Origin: Anastatus disparis
Lineage: Eukaryota; Arthropoda; Insecta; Hymenoptera; Eupelmidae
Assembly (NCBI GenBank): GCA_017163975.1
Contig: JAFFSR010000309.1
Span: 930,001 to 994,000, forward strand
Reading direction: 5' to 3'
DNA length: 64,000 bases
The notes below the pieces were generated by a model, which was given only the letters and a program-made list of their open reading frames with translations, did not search any database and had not been told where the DNA came from. A program made the translations under genes and the position numbers. Of the stretch, positions 21,149 to 32,688 are shown in pieces; position 1 is the first letter of the stretch, and the number at the start of each line of letters is the position of its first letter.

Positions 21149-22090
21149 GTATGTATGTAAATAATTCTGTTCCTGTAACATTTTCTTGTTTCATCGGCTA
21201 TAGGGACAGCTCGCATGGATAAAGTTTATCTCTACTTATTAATGGAAACGCTGCTTTGTACACTATTACACCGTTGATGTGAGCTATCAAAATGTCTGCC
21301 AATTTAATTATTTCCAACAACGTTTCATTCCTGATATTCCTGGAAACTCTTACTTTCTTCTTACTGTTTCTGTGCATAATTTAACTGACGCACGTATTAT
21401 TTCTGGAATTAATAACTTGGAGTGAACTGTTTCTCGAGACGCAAATAGAATGAAATCCGTTATGATCCCTGTTTCCATCTCCAACTTCAGTGAGATTCTT
21501 GATATAGTACTCACCGCTTCGTCTAGTATGTCCATTGCTTGATTTCCCTTCTGTTCCTTTATTATGTCATCTAATTTTTTGCTCAAATCTTGTAACCCTC
21601 TGTTAACTCTCAACAGTTTGTGCTCTATCAATTCAGTCAAATTCGCCAATAATGTTGCCACTTCTCGCGTATTTGCGTTCACTTCTATCAATGCTGTCAA
21701 TTCTTTTCCGTCTTTTTCATCTAGTGCTGTACTTATGTAGCCTACAAATGGCAGTAGGGACCTGCGATTTATAGTCAATTTTGTCGCTGCGTGTCCTTAA
21801 ATGAGCTCGATTGTGTAGTTCGCGTTCATTTTGTTATCCTCAATTCTTTTCTCCAATTGCTTAATTCTATTTACACTCGCGTCATCCTTTTTACGCATTC
21901 CGTATACCCTGGCTAGTCTTGTGTGCAGTTTTCTTATCTCTTTTCTTTGCATGAAGTACGGTGTTATATTTATTTTTTGGACTAGGTTTCACGTACTGAA
22001 CGTAAATCTTATTTCTCCCTCTTTTTCAATGAGTAGACCCGGATCTGTTTCTAACGTATCTACCCGCGCCATATCGTTTGGTGATTGCTC
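21149..22090 (-). pseudogene. Errantivirus F-like env relic, N-terminal half
   Basis: The longest open part (21778-21350, 142 codons) begins close to a basic RR pair followed by LLPFVGYISTALDEKDGKEL, which resembles the cleavage-site and fusion-peptide region of F-like envelopes. A long heptad-like region follows. Upstream, to about 22060, the frame continues with stops (for example after IRFTFST) through a segment resembling the F1-upstream ectodomain. The gene continues at 6229 on the other side of retrotransposon A. No pol or gag of this older element is visible at higher coordinates, so it was probably already truncated. It is a broken remnant. Confidence 0.6.
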
Positions 22091-22469
22091 TGCTGCATTC
22101 CTTCAACGAATCCGTTATTTTCTCAATCATCCTTTTTTTATTCTTTTTTTTTCCTTTTGCACCGTTTTACTATCTTTTCTTTTCGTATATTATTGGATCG
22201 AATTGAGAGAGCAAATTTTGTCGATAATATTTCCGAATTTTTTGTTGAGAACATTCTGCATTATTTAATTTTTATTTGAATGAGTTCCTTTTGAATACTT
22301 TCTAATTGCTCTTGCTACAATGTCTCTAAGTTAACTCTTTTTCCTTAACGCGACTAACGGACAAAACCATCGACGATCTAAGGTAAGCTAAAATTTTTTT
22401 GATGTAGGTTTTTTATTTATGTTTTCCCGTAACCAACTAAATTACTTTTTTTCTTTTATTTTTTTCCTA

Positions 22470-22821
22470 GGAGTTCGTGCCTCCTCCACTTTACCTGAGG
22501 CCCATTTCATTCCATTTTGACTCCCTAAGATGGGAGAAAACTGCCGCTGAGATTATGGTAACGGTATATAAACGTGCCGCCGAATGCCATGATATCGTTA
22601 TTCGGAGGATCAACGAGGCCCTTGTTGAGGGGCACCGGGGGCTCCCTGCTGCCTCTTCTGCCATTCGCTGGTTGAATGCTGAAATCTTGAAGACCATACA
22701 AAAGGTCTATACGGATGCTCAATTCGATAAGGATCGCGCTGCTCGGATGCGCGCACCTGTTGAGAGATATGCAACCTGCGGCAGTCGGTTAAATAAGGAG
22801 GGCCACTGCTATTGTTCATAA
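22470..22821 (+). CDS. Orphan ORF behind a splice-acceptor-like site
   Basis: An open frame of about 117 codons runs from a TTTTTTTCCTAG acceptor (AG at about 22469-22470) to a stop after HCYCS. A GTAAGC donor lies about 85 bp upstream (near 22384), giving a short AT-rich candidate intron. The upstream exon has no in-frame ATG; the first ATG in this exon is at about 22553 (MVTVYKRAAECHD). The sequence is clearly GC-richer than its surroundings, with a predicted helical middle (RRINEALVEGHRG; AIRWLNAEILKTIQ) and a Cys-rich end. I do not recognise it. It may be a captured host exon or part of the old envelope element, read opposite to env. Confidence 0.4.
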
Positions 22822-23319
22822 TACATAATTCGTGCTGTTTTTTTTTTACATTTTTTGTATCTTTATCATTTGTGCTAGCACTTTTTTTCTATTTAATTCA
22901 ATAAACTTATACATAATTAATTTCCCAACATTTATCCCGTCTGTTGTTTTTATTATTATTTTTCTTTGGATACTACTTGGCCTACTTGTTTCTCACAATG
23001 ACTACTTATTTTATTTTTTATTTTTTTTCATTTTTAAAATTATTTAATATTGTTTGCGATTTTTATTTAATTAATACTATAAGTGTCGTCCAAGATTTTT
23101 CTTCTATGGTTTTGCCTGCTTCTAGCAATTGTCGTTTTTTCTTATTTTCAATTATTCTATACCAGTTAACGTTACTTATTATATTCCGTTATCTATTGCC
23201 CTAAACCTGCAGTTTTTTTCATGTCTATTACATTGGCACAGCAACATTAAAACGCGACGATCTAATCTATACCATATTTCGCTGCTAATTTGTTGCTAAT
23301 TTGTTACACCAGAAATGAT
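22822..23319. other. T-rich spacer
   Basis: Long T-rich runs give spurious hydrophobic frames on the plus strand. I see no gene or repeat here apart from a short doubled TTTGTTGCTAA word near 23288-23305 that leads into the satellite-like region. Confidence 0.5.
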
Positions 23320-23860
23320 TTTGCTGCTCTAGCCGTTTCCGAAAAACCATGGCTGTGCTAGCGTAAGTCTTACGCTAGCACGACCACTGCTGTAACTTTT
23401 TTTCTAATTAAGATATTTTAACGATTCGAACTGAATATTTTGTTGCTAATTTGTTGCTGAAAGATGGTATATCGCTGGATTTCAAAATATTAATATTTGA
23501 CTGGATCACTAACACTATACCATGAAAAAATTTGATAATTCACTTAATTAAAGGATGGAATGAAAATCAGTAAAGGATATTTTGTTTCTAATTTGTTGAT
23601 AAATGATAATATATTGCTAGATTTAATAATATTAACTTTTGGATAAATTACCGATACCGTGGCTAGAGAAAATTTTGAATGTTATGTAAATGATGAGGTA
23701 AAAAGAAAATTAGTGATCAATATTTTTCTGTGGACTTTTTGCTGATATTTTTATCAATATTTTTGTTGCTCAAGCTATTCTCGAGGAACCATGGCTTTAT
23801 TAGCGTAAATGCAACGTCAGTACGACCCCTAATGTAACTTTTTATCCAATGATGAAATTT
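23320..23860. repeat. Diverged satellite-like dimer, period about 445 bp
   Basis: The segment 23320-23405 (CTAGCC, AACCATGGCT, TAGCGTAA, ACGACC, TGTAACTTTTT in order) recurs at 23764-23852 with the same order and spacing. Between them TTTGTTGCTAATTTGTTG-like words recur near 23440 and 23580. This looks like the start of a second monomer of an old satellite. Confidence 0.55.
23355..23381. repeat. Perfect 13-bp hairpin
   Basis: GTGCTAGCGTAAG and CTTACGCTAGCAC are separated by a single T, a perfect near-cruciform. The second monomer near 23795-23825 keeps only half of it. It could be a fold-back replication scar or a protein-binding dyad; nothing decides between them. Confidence 0.85.
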
Positions 23861-24222
23861 CATTAATTAAAACGGTATATTTCATTTAATATGTTTTTCT
23901 TATAATTTTTTTTTAAATCACGAAAAATTGGTATCTGATCCAACGAGTGACATGAAGCTTGGAAATATTTTTGGATTTTTTTGACTTTTTTCTCTGGGAC
24001 TTGATTCGCGTGCACCAAGGTAAGTGTAAGATTACTACGGTTCTTAATTTCAATTATAGTATTCTATTAATAAAAAAGACACAATTGCTAATTTTTCTAT
24101 TTAAGTGGATTTAAAATGGACACTGCACCTGTACTTTTAGATATTGCCCATCTCTCGTTTTTTGCAAAATTTTAAGAAAGTAATTGCAGATTGTAGTATA
24201 TACCATGAAGATTATGCAATTT
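23861..24222. other. Unassigned AT-rich DNA
   Basis: No ORF, terminal repeat or tandem array is visible. Confidence 0.5.
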
Positions 24223-24610
24223 AAGGAGGAGGGTCCATAAACTTTCTGGCCACTCGTAGAAAAAGTATACTCCTTTTTTTACCATTTTTGGTGTAAATAG
24301 ATAAAGGAAACATTTTTAAGGTCAACTGCAATGGTTCGCAGCGTGCACTGAACTTTGTCTGGATATGGGAGTCTCCATAAGTTTGAGAAATTGTGGTGGC
24401 ATAGTGGGTGATTTTAAAAATTATACGATCCATCTAAGCATGTATGCATGCATTTATAGACACACCCGCACACAAAAGTTCAGCGCACGCACCAAACCAA
24501 TGCGGTTGACTTAAAAAATGTTTCCTTTATCGATTGACACCAAAAATTAAAAAAAAAGGGTATTTTTTTAATCAGTGTCCAAAAAACGGCCTTCATGGGC
24601 CCTCCTCCTT
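24223..24610. mobile_element. MITE with about 130-bp inverted arms
   Basis: AAGGAGGAGGGTCCATAAAC at the left end pairs with the complement of the right end (GGGCCCTCCTCCTT). The arms share GATAAAGGAAACATTTTTAA, GGTCAACTGC and the GTGCACTGAACTTTG region. Identity is moderate, so the copy is old. The short centre has no ORF. Target duplication is not obvious. Confidence 0.7.
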
Positions 24611-26703
24611 TCAAAATGAATTCATTCATTCGTTATTTAGAATTTTTAGTTCCAATATTAAACATAAAATATTTTTTATTTTGTACCAGAAATCGAAAAT
24701 TCTTAAAAACTAATGAATGAATTTTTTTTTTAATTTAACTAAATAATCTTAATGGTAGGGAAGACCGGGGTTAAAAGTAACAGAAGTAAATATTAACACT
24801 CAATATATAATAACACGAACATTTTCATTCATCTTTGTGATTTATAACATCCTCTATAATGTAAACATATTTAATTATTTAATGTCGTATATTGGATAGA
24901 TAGCATCTGTGTCGTAGCGTGACTTCGTTCATCTGCTGACGCAACATTTTTAGTCCACTGTGCAGCACGTCTGTTGGCAGGTTTTCAACGGCTTCAATGG
25001 GGCCAGCGACAAAGCAGCGATCCAGCAACGATCTAGCACACCTAGAACATCAAGTTAAATGTTTTTTTTTCTTACGAGGTATGTGCAGTGCGCGCCCGAA
25101 AATTCGCTCCTAAAAATCATCTTTTCTGCGTATTTGCGTGTTTAATAAAAAATAAAAAGTAAAACTGAAAAAATCAAGAAAATCAGTAAGTTAGAAGAAC
25201 CGGCACAAGAATCAAGTTGATAAGCCGGCCGCGAAACGCAGGAGGAAATTTTCTGAAAAAAAAAAATATTAGTAGATGAAAAGTAAAAATAATGAAATAT
25301 AAAAATTGAACAACGAAGGAAGAAATTTAGATAAAAATTGAAAATGATAAAATATAGAATTGAACAAAAAAGATAAAACGTAAAAGGAAAACGTGGTACA
25401 TCGGCTATTTTGTGACCGCAAATTTTTAAAGCATAACGATAGCGTCCGGAAACGGCACCAACGTCATTTTTTTTTTGATAAAATTTTAAAATTTTTTTCT
25501 TGAAAGTCATCGGGACGCGTTCAACGGTATTCAACATCGTGCGAAGAAGCGAATTTGCGTATGGTAAGATTTATTTAACAGTTGTCTCGTGAGCTCAATT
25601 TATTTAAATTGCTTATTCAAATATCGAAATTTAGTTTATTTTATTTAAAATTTAGAGATTTTCTACCTTCAAGATATTATTTTTGTTTAATGAATCTTTA
25701 TTTGTTCGATTGCTGATTGGAATACCTGGAGAGAAAGGTAGTGAATTAGAGCGTATAAAGGATGTTTATTTGTAATTAACTTCAGTGTTACTTCAGTATC
25801 ATATATAAATCCTCTGTTACTCTTCTCTTGCTTTCCTGTCAGGAATCGAAAAAAAATATACATTTTAAATTTTTCTTTTCTTTCTTTTTAATCAAATTCA
25901 TAACAAAATTAAATTAAATTTTCTCTTGTTCGTCATTTTCGGGTTCTCACCGAAAGAGCCATAGAGAGTTGACTTTATTTAAAATAAAAGGTTTACATTA
26001 TAATAAGCAATAGCGTATAGACGCTACAGTTAAGTCGCTCTCTCTTCTTGCTTTCCGATAAGGAGCAAAAAAAATTTAAAGCGTAACCACAAGATAACAC
26101 TCGTGAACGTAGTGAGATCATTGAGAGTAGTTCGTAATAGTGAACATTATATAAATTTTCAACATATGTAAATAAATCTATAGATCTCAGTTTTTTCACG
26201 TGTCACATATGCGCGACTGACCCGATTCGATTTTCATTAGCTAGTTCAGTCTACAGATCAGCTAGTCGTAATTATATTATTTTAGTTCATAAAGCACGTG
26301 AATAGAGCCAGCAGACAACTGGACCTTTGTTTTTAAATGTGCAGTATGAGTATATTTTTTTAACGTGCGACGTTTGTTCTTCTTAAGAGCTTATTAGGGG
26401 TGGTGTATGCCACAGTTGGTTACGGAAACATTTTGGGTGCTATCCATTTTAGAATCTGTGAATTGACAGCTCATGACTCTGAGAGACCAGGCGTTTGCAA
26501 AGTAATTTTATGAATTTTTAGTCTTTTATGCACAGATTTGTATTTATGTTGATTAATTTTGGTTCACGACTCTGTTTTAACCCTTTGTGTGAGAGTGAGA
26601 GTGCACGTTTGAGTGGAGAGAATTGTGGCGTGGCGTGCAAGACCATTTGTTAGTGTGGGTTCTGGACGCAGGTATGTCAATTTGAGCGTTGCTTTGCTAA
26701 AGT
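24611..26703. other. Unassigned 2.1-kb segment before element D
   Basis: Mostly AT-rich. A minus-strand frame at about 25040-24905 reads like real coding sequence (GPIEAVENLPTDVL, then GLKMLRQQMNEVT) and faintly recalls the N-terminal ING-family motif, but it lacks a start and is short. The 131-codon minus frame at 25142-25537 is a low-complexity artefact. The 5' LTR or leader of element D should lie within about 25.6-26.7 kb, but no matching 3' LTR is present in the window to define it. Confidence 0.4.
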
Positions 26704-27990
26704 ATGCTGAGAGTAGAACGTTCGCCCCTTGCAAATACTCAGTCTATGACTAGAAATAAGACTGTGTACAATATGGCTTCCTCGAACGATGCTGATAATT
26801 TCTATGATTTAGTCGAGGTAGATGAGGTAGAAAGTAACTTAGGTTTGCAGGGTCTAGCAATCTGCGACGTAAACGCAAACGCCAAAACCAGACCGCTCAA
26901 AGATATAAATAAGAAACCGACCTTGGATGGTCGTTCAACGATGGTCAAGGAAACTCTAGCTAGCATTTCCGAGACACTGAAATTACTTACATAGAGTAAA
27001 GGAGACATTATCAGTACTGAGAGTAATAACGGTCAAACGATAGATGCAGCAACGTCTACTAGTAATGCTCCTCAGAGTGTGTCTAATAGTAATAATACCA
27101 TAACGGTGGATGCGTAAATACATGAGCCACCTTTAATACTTAATAATGACCCTGCGTCTTCGGTTGTCGCTTTGGCTTCATTACAGAACAGACCTACCAT
27201 CATTATTGGAGAAGGTTCGAACTTAGGTTCTGCGTTTGAAGTAAAATTCCAGCGTCTATGGAAAGAAGAGGTGGAAATATGGTTTTCCTTGTTTATAAAC
27301 CAAATGTCTAAAAAAGGCATAATATCAGACAAGGATAAATTTTGGAACCTCGTGCAGAGCCTGGATAAAGACGAACTGCAACGACTGACACTCGTTATTA
27401 AAACCGCAGATCAGGGAGTTAAATATCATGCGTTAAAAGAAGCGATCCTGAAAAATTATTCTCAATCTCATGAGAAAAAGTTATAACAGCTATTTACGAT
27501 CCAACAAACGTGTAAGGAAGGCCCATCATTTTTCTTCCATAAATTATTAGACCTGGCAAAGGATAGTATTCCTAGGTCAACGATATTAAAGGTTTGGAGA
27601 GAAAAACTCCCAAACAAATTATTATCACACATAGGTCCGAACTCACATACCTAGTCTGGAAGCGTTCAAATAGTAACAACTGATAAAACATGGGAAACCA
27701 TTTTGAATAAATAGGATACGGTAAACGCAGTTGCTATGCAAGCATCCACCAGTTCAGACACAGCTTCAGATATAGAGTTAAAGCACTGAAAAAAAGAACG
27801 CAAAGGCACGGTAGTTTCAAAAATAAAATAAATGTAAATAATAAAGGTAGCAAAAATAAAGTTCACGAGAAAAATCAGAGGAATGAGCCAATTAAATTGA
27901 GCAATAAAGAAGAAATTTGCTGGGTTCATTTTTATTACCGAAAAAAGCCATAAAATGCTTTGAATTCTGCAAGTATTATAGCAGTTTTAA
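26704..27990 (+). pseudogene. gag: Element D gag, multiple nonsense mutations
   Basis: The frame opens at ATG 26704 and carries on in the same or neighbouring frames through stops at about 26992, 27117, 27484, 27650 and later. The middle part (27172-27486) holds the capsid-like stretch FEVKFQRLWKEEVEIWFSLF and ILKNYSQSHEKK typical of CsRn1-like Gag. Near 27915-27985 the pattern C-W-V-H, about ten residues, C-F-E-F-C gives the modified zinc motif, with a frameshift inside it. It cannot make a full Gag. Confidence 0.7.
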
Positions 27991-28084
27991 ATCCAGCAAC
28001 CCTAGCAAAAATAAAGCACAGGAAAACGATTAGACTCCGCTTCAAAGGAGGTATCAGTGGAAAGCTACATCAGTTCGCCTCCAT

Positions 28085-28954
28085 GTGAAAGATTTGAATA
28101 GTAGTGAACTTTTCTTAATAGATACCGGTGCCGAGGTCTCTTTAGTCCTCAGAGGATCTCGTAAACTAGATAAAACTCCTAATATTAAGTTATATGTTGC
28201 AAATAACGCCGTAATACGAACTTACGGCACTGAACTTCTCAAACTTAATCTTGGCATCTCCAGAACTATGAACTGGAATTTTATTGTGGCTGATGTGCCG
28301 TACCTTGTTATTGAACGTGATGTTCTGAATCACCACCATCTTTTGCCTGACTTAAGTGAAAGGAATCTCATAGACGGTACGACATTTAGATCATTTGATG
28401 CTATAGAGAAGAAAATTATTTATTTTAAAGTGTCGGTTATTGGACCAAATATTAATTACTCTCATGTACTCAATAAATACTCTAAGGTACTTGGAGTGGA
28501 ACAAACTGCACCACTACAAGATCGTGGTGTAGAACACTATATTAAAACTACAGGCTCTCCTATTACGCAAAGAGCAAGAAGATTGGGTCCTGACAAACTC
28601 CAGGCGGTGAAAACTGAGTTTAAGTCATTGTGCGAAACGGGCGTGTGTCAACCTTCTAGCAGTCTGTGGGCAAGTCCTATTCATATGGTGCCCAAAAAGG
28701 ACGGTTCTTGGAGGATTTGTGGAGATTATAGGGCACTCCACCAGATTACAGTACCAGACAGGTACCCAGTGCCCCATCTTCGCGATTTTCCAAGATTTTT
28801 AAGTAGGAAGACTATTTTTTCCTCTTTAGATCTCCAGAAAGCATATTATAAAATACCAGTCGCAGAGTGTGATAGGCCTAAAACAGCCGTTATCACTCCT
28901 TTCGGTTTATTTGAGTGCAAGGTCATGACTTCAGGCCTTTTAGCGCTACGTTAA
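28085..28954 (+). pseudogene. pol: Element D protease and N-terminal RT
   Basis: A 289-codon frame begins with an aspartic protease (LFLIDTGAEVSLV, catalytic DTG intact, near residue 13). It continues into reverse transcriptase: the fingers motif WASPIHMVPKKDGSWR, the palm aspartate in FSSLDLQKAYYKIP, and TAVITPFGLFECKVM. A frameshift near 28945 ends it. In the next frame the catalytic box reads YIVD where YIDD or YVDD is expected, so one of the two metal-binding aspartates is lost (about 28993-29003). Confidence 0.85.
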
Positions 28955-29003
28955 CCGAGTTTTAGGAGACCTGGACTGTGTTTTTGTTTATATTGTTGAC
29001 ATA

Positions 29004-30155
29004 TTCATCGTCTCATCTAACCAAGAAGAGCATGAGATGCATTTTAATATCGTCCCGAAACGATAAGAAGAATCGCACTTACTACTAAATCTTAAAAAAT
29101 ATGTCTTTAGGGTTAATGAATTAGAGTTTCTGGGACATAATATAAGTAAGGATGGTTTTAAGCCTTCCCAGAGCAAAGTCCAGGCCATTGTGGATTTCTC
29201 AAAGCCAAAGAATATTGACCAGCTCCGCAGATATATTGGAATGATTAACTTCTTTAGACGTTGTATTCCTAACGCTCCTAAAACCCAAAGATTGTTATAT
29301 CAACACCTTAAAAATTGTAAAAAGAAGGATAAACGTCCTGTTATCCGGGATGCTGAAAGTGAAAAAGCATTTGAGCAAAGCAAGAGGGATTTGGCTGATG
29401 TAATCCATTTAGCTTACCCTCGCGATGATGCTGATACTAGAATCGTTGCCGATGCATCTGATTATGCAATGGGTGCTGCGTTAGAGCAGCTCATCGATGG
29501 CACGTGGAAACCACTTGCGTTTTTCTTACGTAAGTTCTCGTCAGCACAATTGAATTATGCAACAGGTGACCGCGAACTCACGGCTATTTTTGAGGCGGCT
29601 AAGTATTTTTATTATTTTGTCGAGATTCGACAATTTGATATACTTACCGACCACAAACCCTTGACGTATGCTATGACACAGAGCTTGGAGAAAACCAGTA
29701 CCCGTAAAACTCGCCAATTAACATATATAGCACAATTTAATGCAAAAATTTGTTACATTAAAGGGGAAAGCAATACGGTGGCTGGCACGTTGTCACGAAT
29801 TGAGAGTATAGTTTCAGTAGAGATTGTCAATGCTGAAGAGCTTGCAAAATCAGACAGCCTTATAGCAAATGAGTTCTGCGCTAGGGTTGAAGTTTCCCAA
29901 ATGCCCACTCTTTTCGATTTAGCACTACTGAGTGAAAAGCAATCTGAAGACGAATGGTTGCTCAGTATTCTCAAGAAGAAGAAACGCCCTCTTAAGTTAG
30001 AAAAACTCACGCTAGGAGTAAATGATATACCCATTTATTGTGATGTTTTTGGTCAAACTATTAGACCACATCTGCCACAGGCGTTAAGAAAGGAAACCTT
30101 TACGCTGTTCCATCAGAATTCGCATCCTGGTGAATCCTGCAAGTGTAAACTCTGA
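29004..30155 (+). pseudogene. pol: Element D RT thumb, RNase H and integrase start
   Basis: After a stop at about 29064 the frame resumes: LEFLGHNISKDGFKPSQSK, then FSKPKNIDQLRRYIGMINFFRR (RT connection) and RNase H with VADASDYAMGAAL, RELTAIFEAAK and LTDHKPL. The last part, RPHLPQALRKETFTLFHQ, is the start of the integrase zinc domain. The gene stops at 30155 with nothing recognisable of the integrase core. The join to unrelated sequence right after this indicates a deletion or a recombination break. Confidence 0.85.
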
Positions 30156-30189
30156 GCAGGATAATGCAGATTTAGACGCTAATAATAGT

Positions 30190-30600
30190 ACTGATGATCA
30201 CCATCGATCAAAATACATCGGCCGCTGGTGAGCATATTAACCAAGAAGTCAGTTGGGTAATTCCTGGAGAAACTATTATCTCTGACACTACTGGCCAGAG
30301 ATGGTCACTGGAAGAGATGCTATACGAAGGCTCTTGGGGTTGCACGTTTGTTGTAGAAGCTTGTGGCGAATTAGCGTTAGCCCTGAAAAGTTGAACAAGT
30401 GGATAGAGGAGCGGCAATTACCCTCATTATCCATTGCTAGATTTTTTGCACATGGCAAGTTCATGGTGGGTTCGGATGATTATAGATTTTCCACCACCGA
30501 ACGATACGAAAAAAATATGGGTGATATATTGGTTGAAAATAATGGCATATTGCTTTTGGAACAGGTTTACTCGATGTCTAAAAGGAAATTTTCAAAAATT
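30190..30600 (+). pseudogene. VRK-like protein kinase fragment, frameshifted
   Basis: The first frame (30194-30394) contains IISDTTGQRWSLEEMLYEGSWG followed by FVVEACGELALALK, which fits the N-lobe of a kinase of the VRK/CK1 group: a conserved lead-in, the glycine loop (GEGSFG altered to YEGSWG) and the ALK strand. A frameshift near 30390 moves to KLNKWIEERQLPSLSIARFFAHGKF and DDYRFSTTERYEKNMGDIL, the following part of such kinases. The C-helix region is missing, and so is the whole C-lobe with its HRD and DFG motifs. It is a dead fragment abutting element D. The family call is from motif memory. Confidence 0.55.
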
Positions 30601-31110
30601 GATTTTTCTAGCGTAGTTTTAATTTTAAAGCATTTCAAAAATTTTTAAAAAGAAATTTTGAAAAGAAAATTGTATTCATTTAGCCAATTAGATCTCGAAA
30701 ATTACTCGATGGATTTGCTTAAAATTTTGGATACCATCTATTTTTTTGTATAAGTAGGCAGGAAGCTATTGAAAATTGGTTTTCATAGCGTAGTTTTTTT
30801 ATAGAGCCATTTTAAGAATTTTAAAAAAAATTTCAATTTCTAATTTTTTTTGTATTTTACGTAAATTACTTGATCAATTTGCTTTGAAATTCGCATGGGA
30901 ATTATTTGCAACTCTCAAAAGAATGGTGACTTTCAAAAACCAATTTCCTTTACGTAGTTTTAATTATAGAAAATTTTTTTTCAAAATTTTCATTTTATAT
31001 TTTTTTTTCATTTTACGTAAACTACTCAATAGATTTGCTCTAAAATTTGTATACAAGTTATTTGCTACTGTCTTTATAAAACAAGTTTTTAGAAAATAAT
31101 TTTCTTAGAG
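30595..31110. repeat. Satellite-like tandem units, period about 165-185 bp
   Basis: The block GCGTAGTTTTAATT ... TTTTACGTAAATTACT ... GATTTGCT ... TTTGCAACT recurs about three times (starting near 30610, 30788 and 30950) with strong divergence and an incomplete fourth start near 31102. It is AT-rich and without coding capacity. Confidence 0.6.
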
Positions 31111-31707
31111 TAGGTCTTTGATCACTTCTTTTTATTTTGATTGAACGCTGTCACTAACTCTTTTCTTACTTTCTCACTTCCTCTCTGCCCTTCTATCTCA
31201 GATTGATCCTCATTTTTACCCTATTTTCATCCATCCTGGTCTCTCTCTTCCTATTTGCTAATCACTCTCACACTCCACTAATTTTTCTTGAATAGAAATT
31301 GCATTTTACAATGAAATCACATTTAAAAAAATCAAATCACTCTAACTCAATGAGCTCCATGAGAAAGCATTGCGCCAAAGCATTCGGTAGCTTTTTTTTT
31401 TATTATTTTATTGTTGTTTTTTTTGCGCTGGCTACGGAGGTGTATTTAACCCCTTAAGATTTTCTTTTTTGTTATCTTTCTATCGATCATTCATAATACT
31501 TCCTTTCAAGAGTCAATTAATTGTTTTGTTTAGGCGTTTAGAAAATGAGGTATATAAGAAAATCACACGCATTATTTACCCACTTCTGTATTCTTTTTAT
31601 TTTTTATTTATTTATTTTTTTTATCTGCGATTGTTTAAAATTCCATTCAAACTGCATATGTAGTTAATGTGAATCATTTGAATTATTTTCGTGATTTATA
31701 CTATGAA
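31111..31707. other. Unassigned spacer
   Basis: AT-rich with CT-rich stretches. No gene, and no integrase of element C, is visible here. Confidence 0.5.
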
Positions 31708-32023
31708 TTATGGCTGTATCTTTTTAACGCGTTGCCGGACACTTGTTTCTCTTTCATTTTTCAATAATCCTAAATCACATACTTTTATTACCGAGTAAAA
31801 AAAGCAATTACCGTCTTTCGGTATATTGTCATCTCTTCTGAAATCTAACCAGGATTTCGCACATTCATGACTTGCATCATATACCTCGAATACACCTGCA
31901 CCATCATGAAAAGAATTACTCCAACTTATTGGTTCATTATTATCATTGTCGTCAAATGTTTTTATCATACTCATATGTTCCTGTTCTTCGTAAGATTTTT
32001 CTTTTCCAAGGTCTTGTGTCTCA
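31708..32023 (-). pseudogene. Element C: OTU-like cysteine-protease N-terminus
   Basis: The frame ends with a segment containing IPKDGNCFFYSVIKVCDLGLL and VRQRVKKIQ, which matches the start of OTU-family deubiquitinase-like domains: the catalytic Asp and Cys of the D-G-N-C motif and the following helix with an RQRV-type stretch. A complete OTU domain is about 120 residues and ends with a catalytic His; here only about 43 residues remain before a TAA at 31708. Upstream it joins an acidic linker that continues beyond the palindrome at 32024-32688. OTU domains occur in some retroelements and RNA viruses. The fragment is not functional as it stands. Confidence 0.6.
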
Positions 32024-32688
32024 CAAGGAGAGTGTTTCACCTTCGGGTCACCGTTTTTGCTCAAATTTTGGGAATGTTTTGTGGATGCAGAAATATGAAG
32101 AAAGCCAAAATTTTAGAGGCCAACGCTCAATATTTCCCTAGTTACAGGCCATCGAAGAAAATCACTAAAAAAGTTACTAGATTTTCAAACGCTTATAGTT
32201 CCTCAGAATTATTAGCTAGAAGCTTAAACCTTTTTTTAAATGAAAGCTGAGCTCAAATCCTTCTGAAATAGTACCTTTACCATCTCAAAATATTATTTTT
32301 TCCCAAAGCTAGAGCGTAATAAAGATTGGTCCTGAATTTTTTGTTTAAAACATTAATTAATAATGAAAGCTGAAATTGGGTTCAATCTTTATTATGCTAT
32401 AACTTTGGGAAAAAATAATATTTCGATATGCTATAACTACTATTTCGAAAGGATTTGAGCTCAGCTTTCATTTAAAAAAAGGTTTAAGCTTCTAGCTAAT
32501 AATTCTGAGGAACTATAAGCGTTTGAAAATCTAGTAACTTTTTTAGTGATTTTCTTCGATGGCCTGTAACTAGGGAAATATTGAGCGTTGGCCTCTAAAA
32601 TTTTGGCTTTCTTCATATTTCTGCATCTAGAAAATATTCCCAAAATTTGAGCAAAAACGGTGACCCGAAGGTGAAACACTCTCCTTGT
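32024..32688. mobile_element. Foldback MITE inserted in element C, 300-bp arms
   Basis: The arms (about 32024-32322 and 32388-32688) are almost perfect reverse complements, ending in ACAAGGAGAGTGTTTCACC. It splits one reading frame of element C: coding sequence resumes on both sides. GTCTCA occurs at both borders (32017-32022 and 32691-32696), a possible target duplication. Ends resemble those of the element at 36230-36850 (GGAGAGT near the tip and CGGGTCAC about 20 bp in), so both belong to one family. Confidence 0.85.

Larger units (their letters stand above)
26704..30155 (+). mobile_element. Retrotransposon D, CsRn1-type Ty3/gypsy, decayed
   Basis: In order on the plus strand: gag with several stops, a CX2HX9-10CX3C zinc motif (not the usual CCHC), protease, reverse transcriptase, RNase H and the start of integrase. 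The unusual zinc motif and the RT sequence (SSSLWASPIHMVPKKDG, DYRALHQITVPDRYPVPHL) are hallmarks of the CsRn1 clade as I remember it. The RT catalytic box and several frames are broken, the integrase core is missing and no LTRs are visible. It is an old dead copy. Confidence 0.85.

Noticed and set aside
25142..25537. 131-codon minus-strand frame
   Set aside because: Low-complexity Phe/Tyr/Ile sequence from AT-rich DNA, with no domain pattern.
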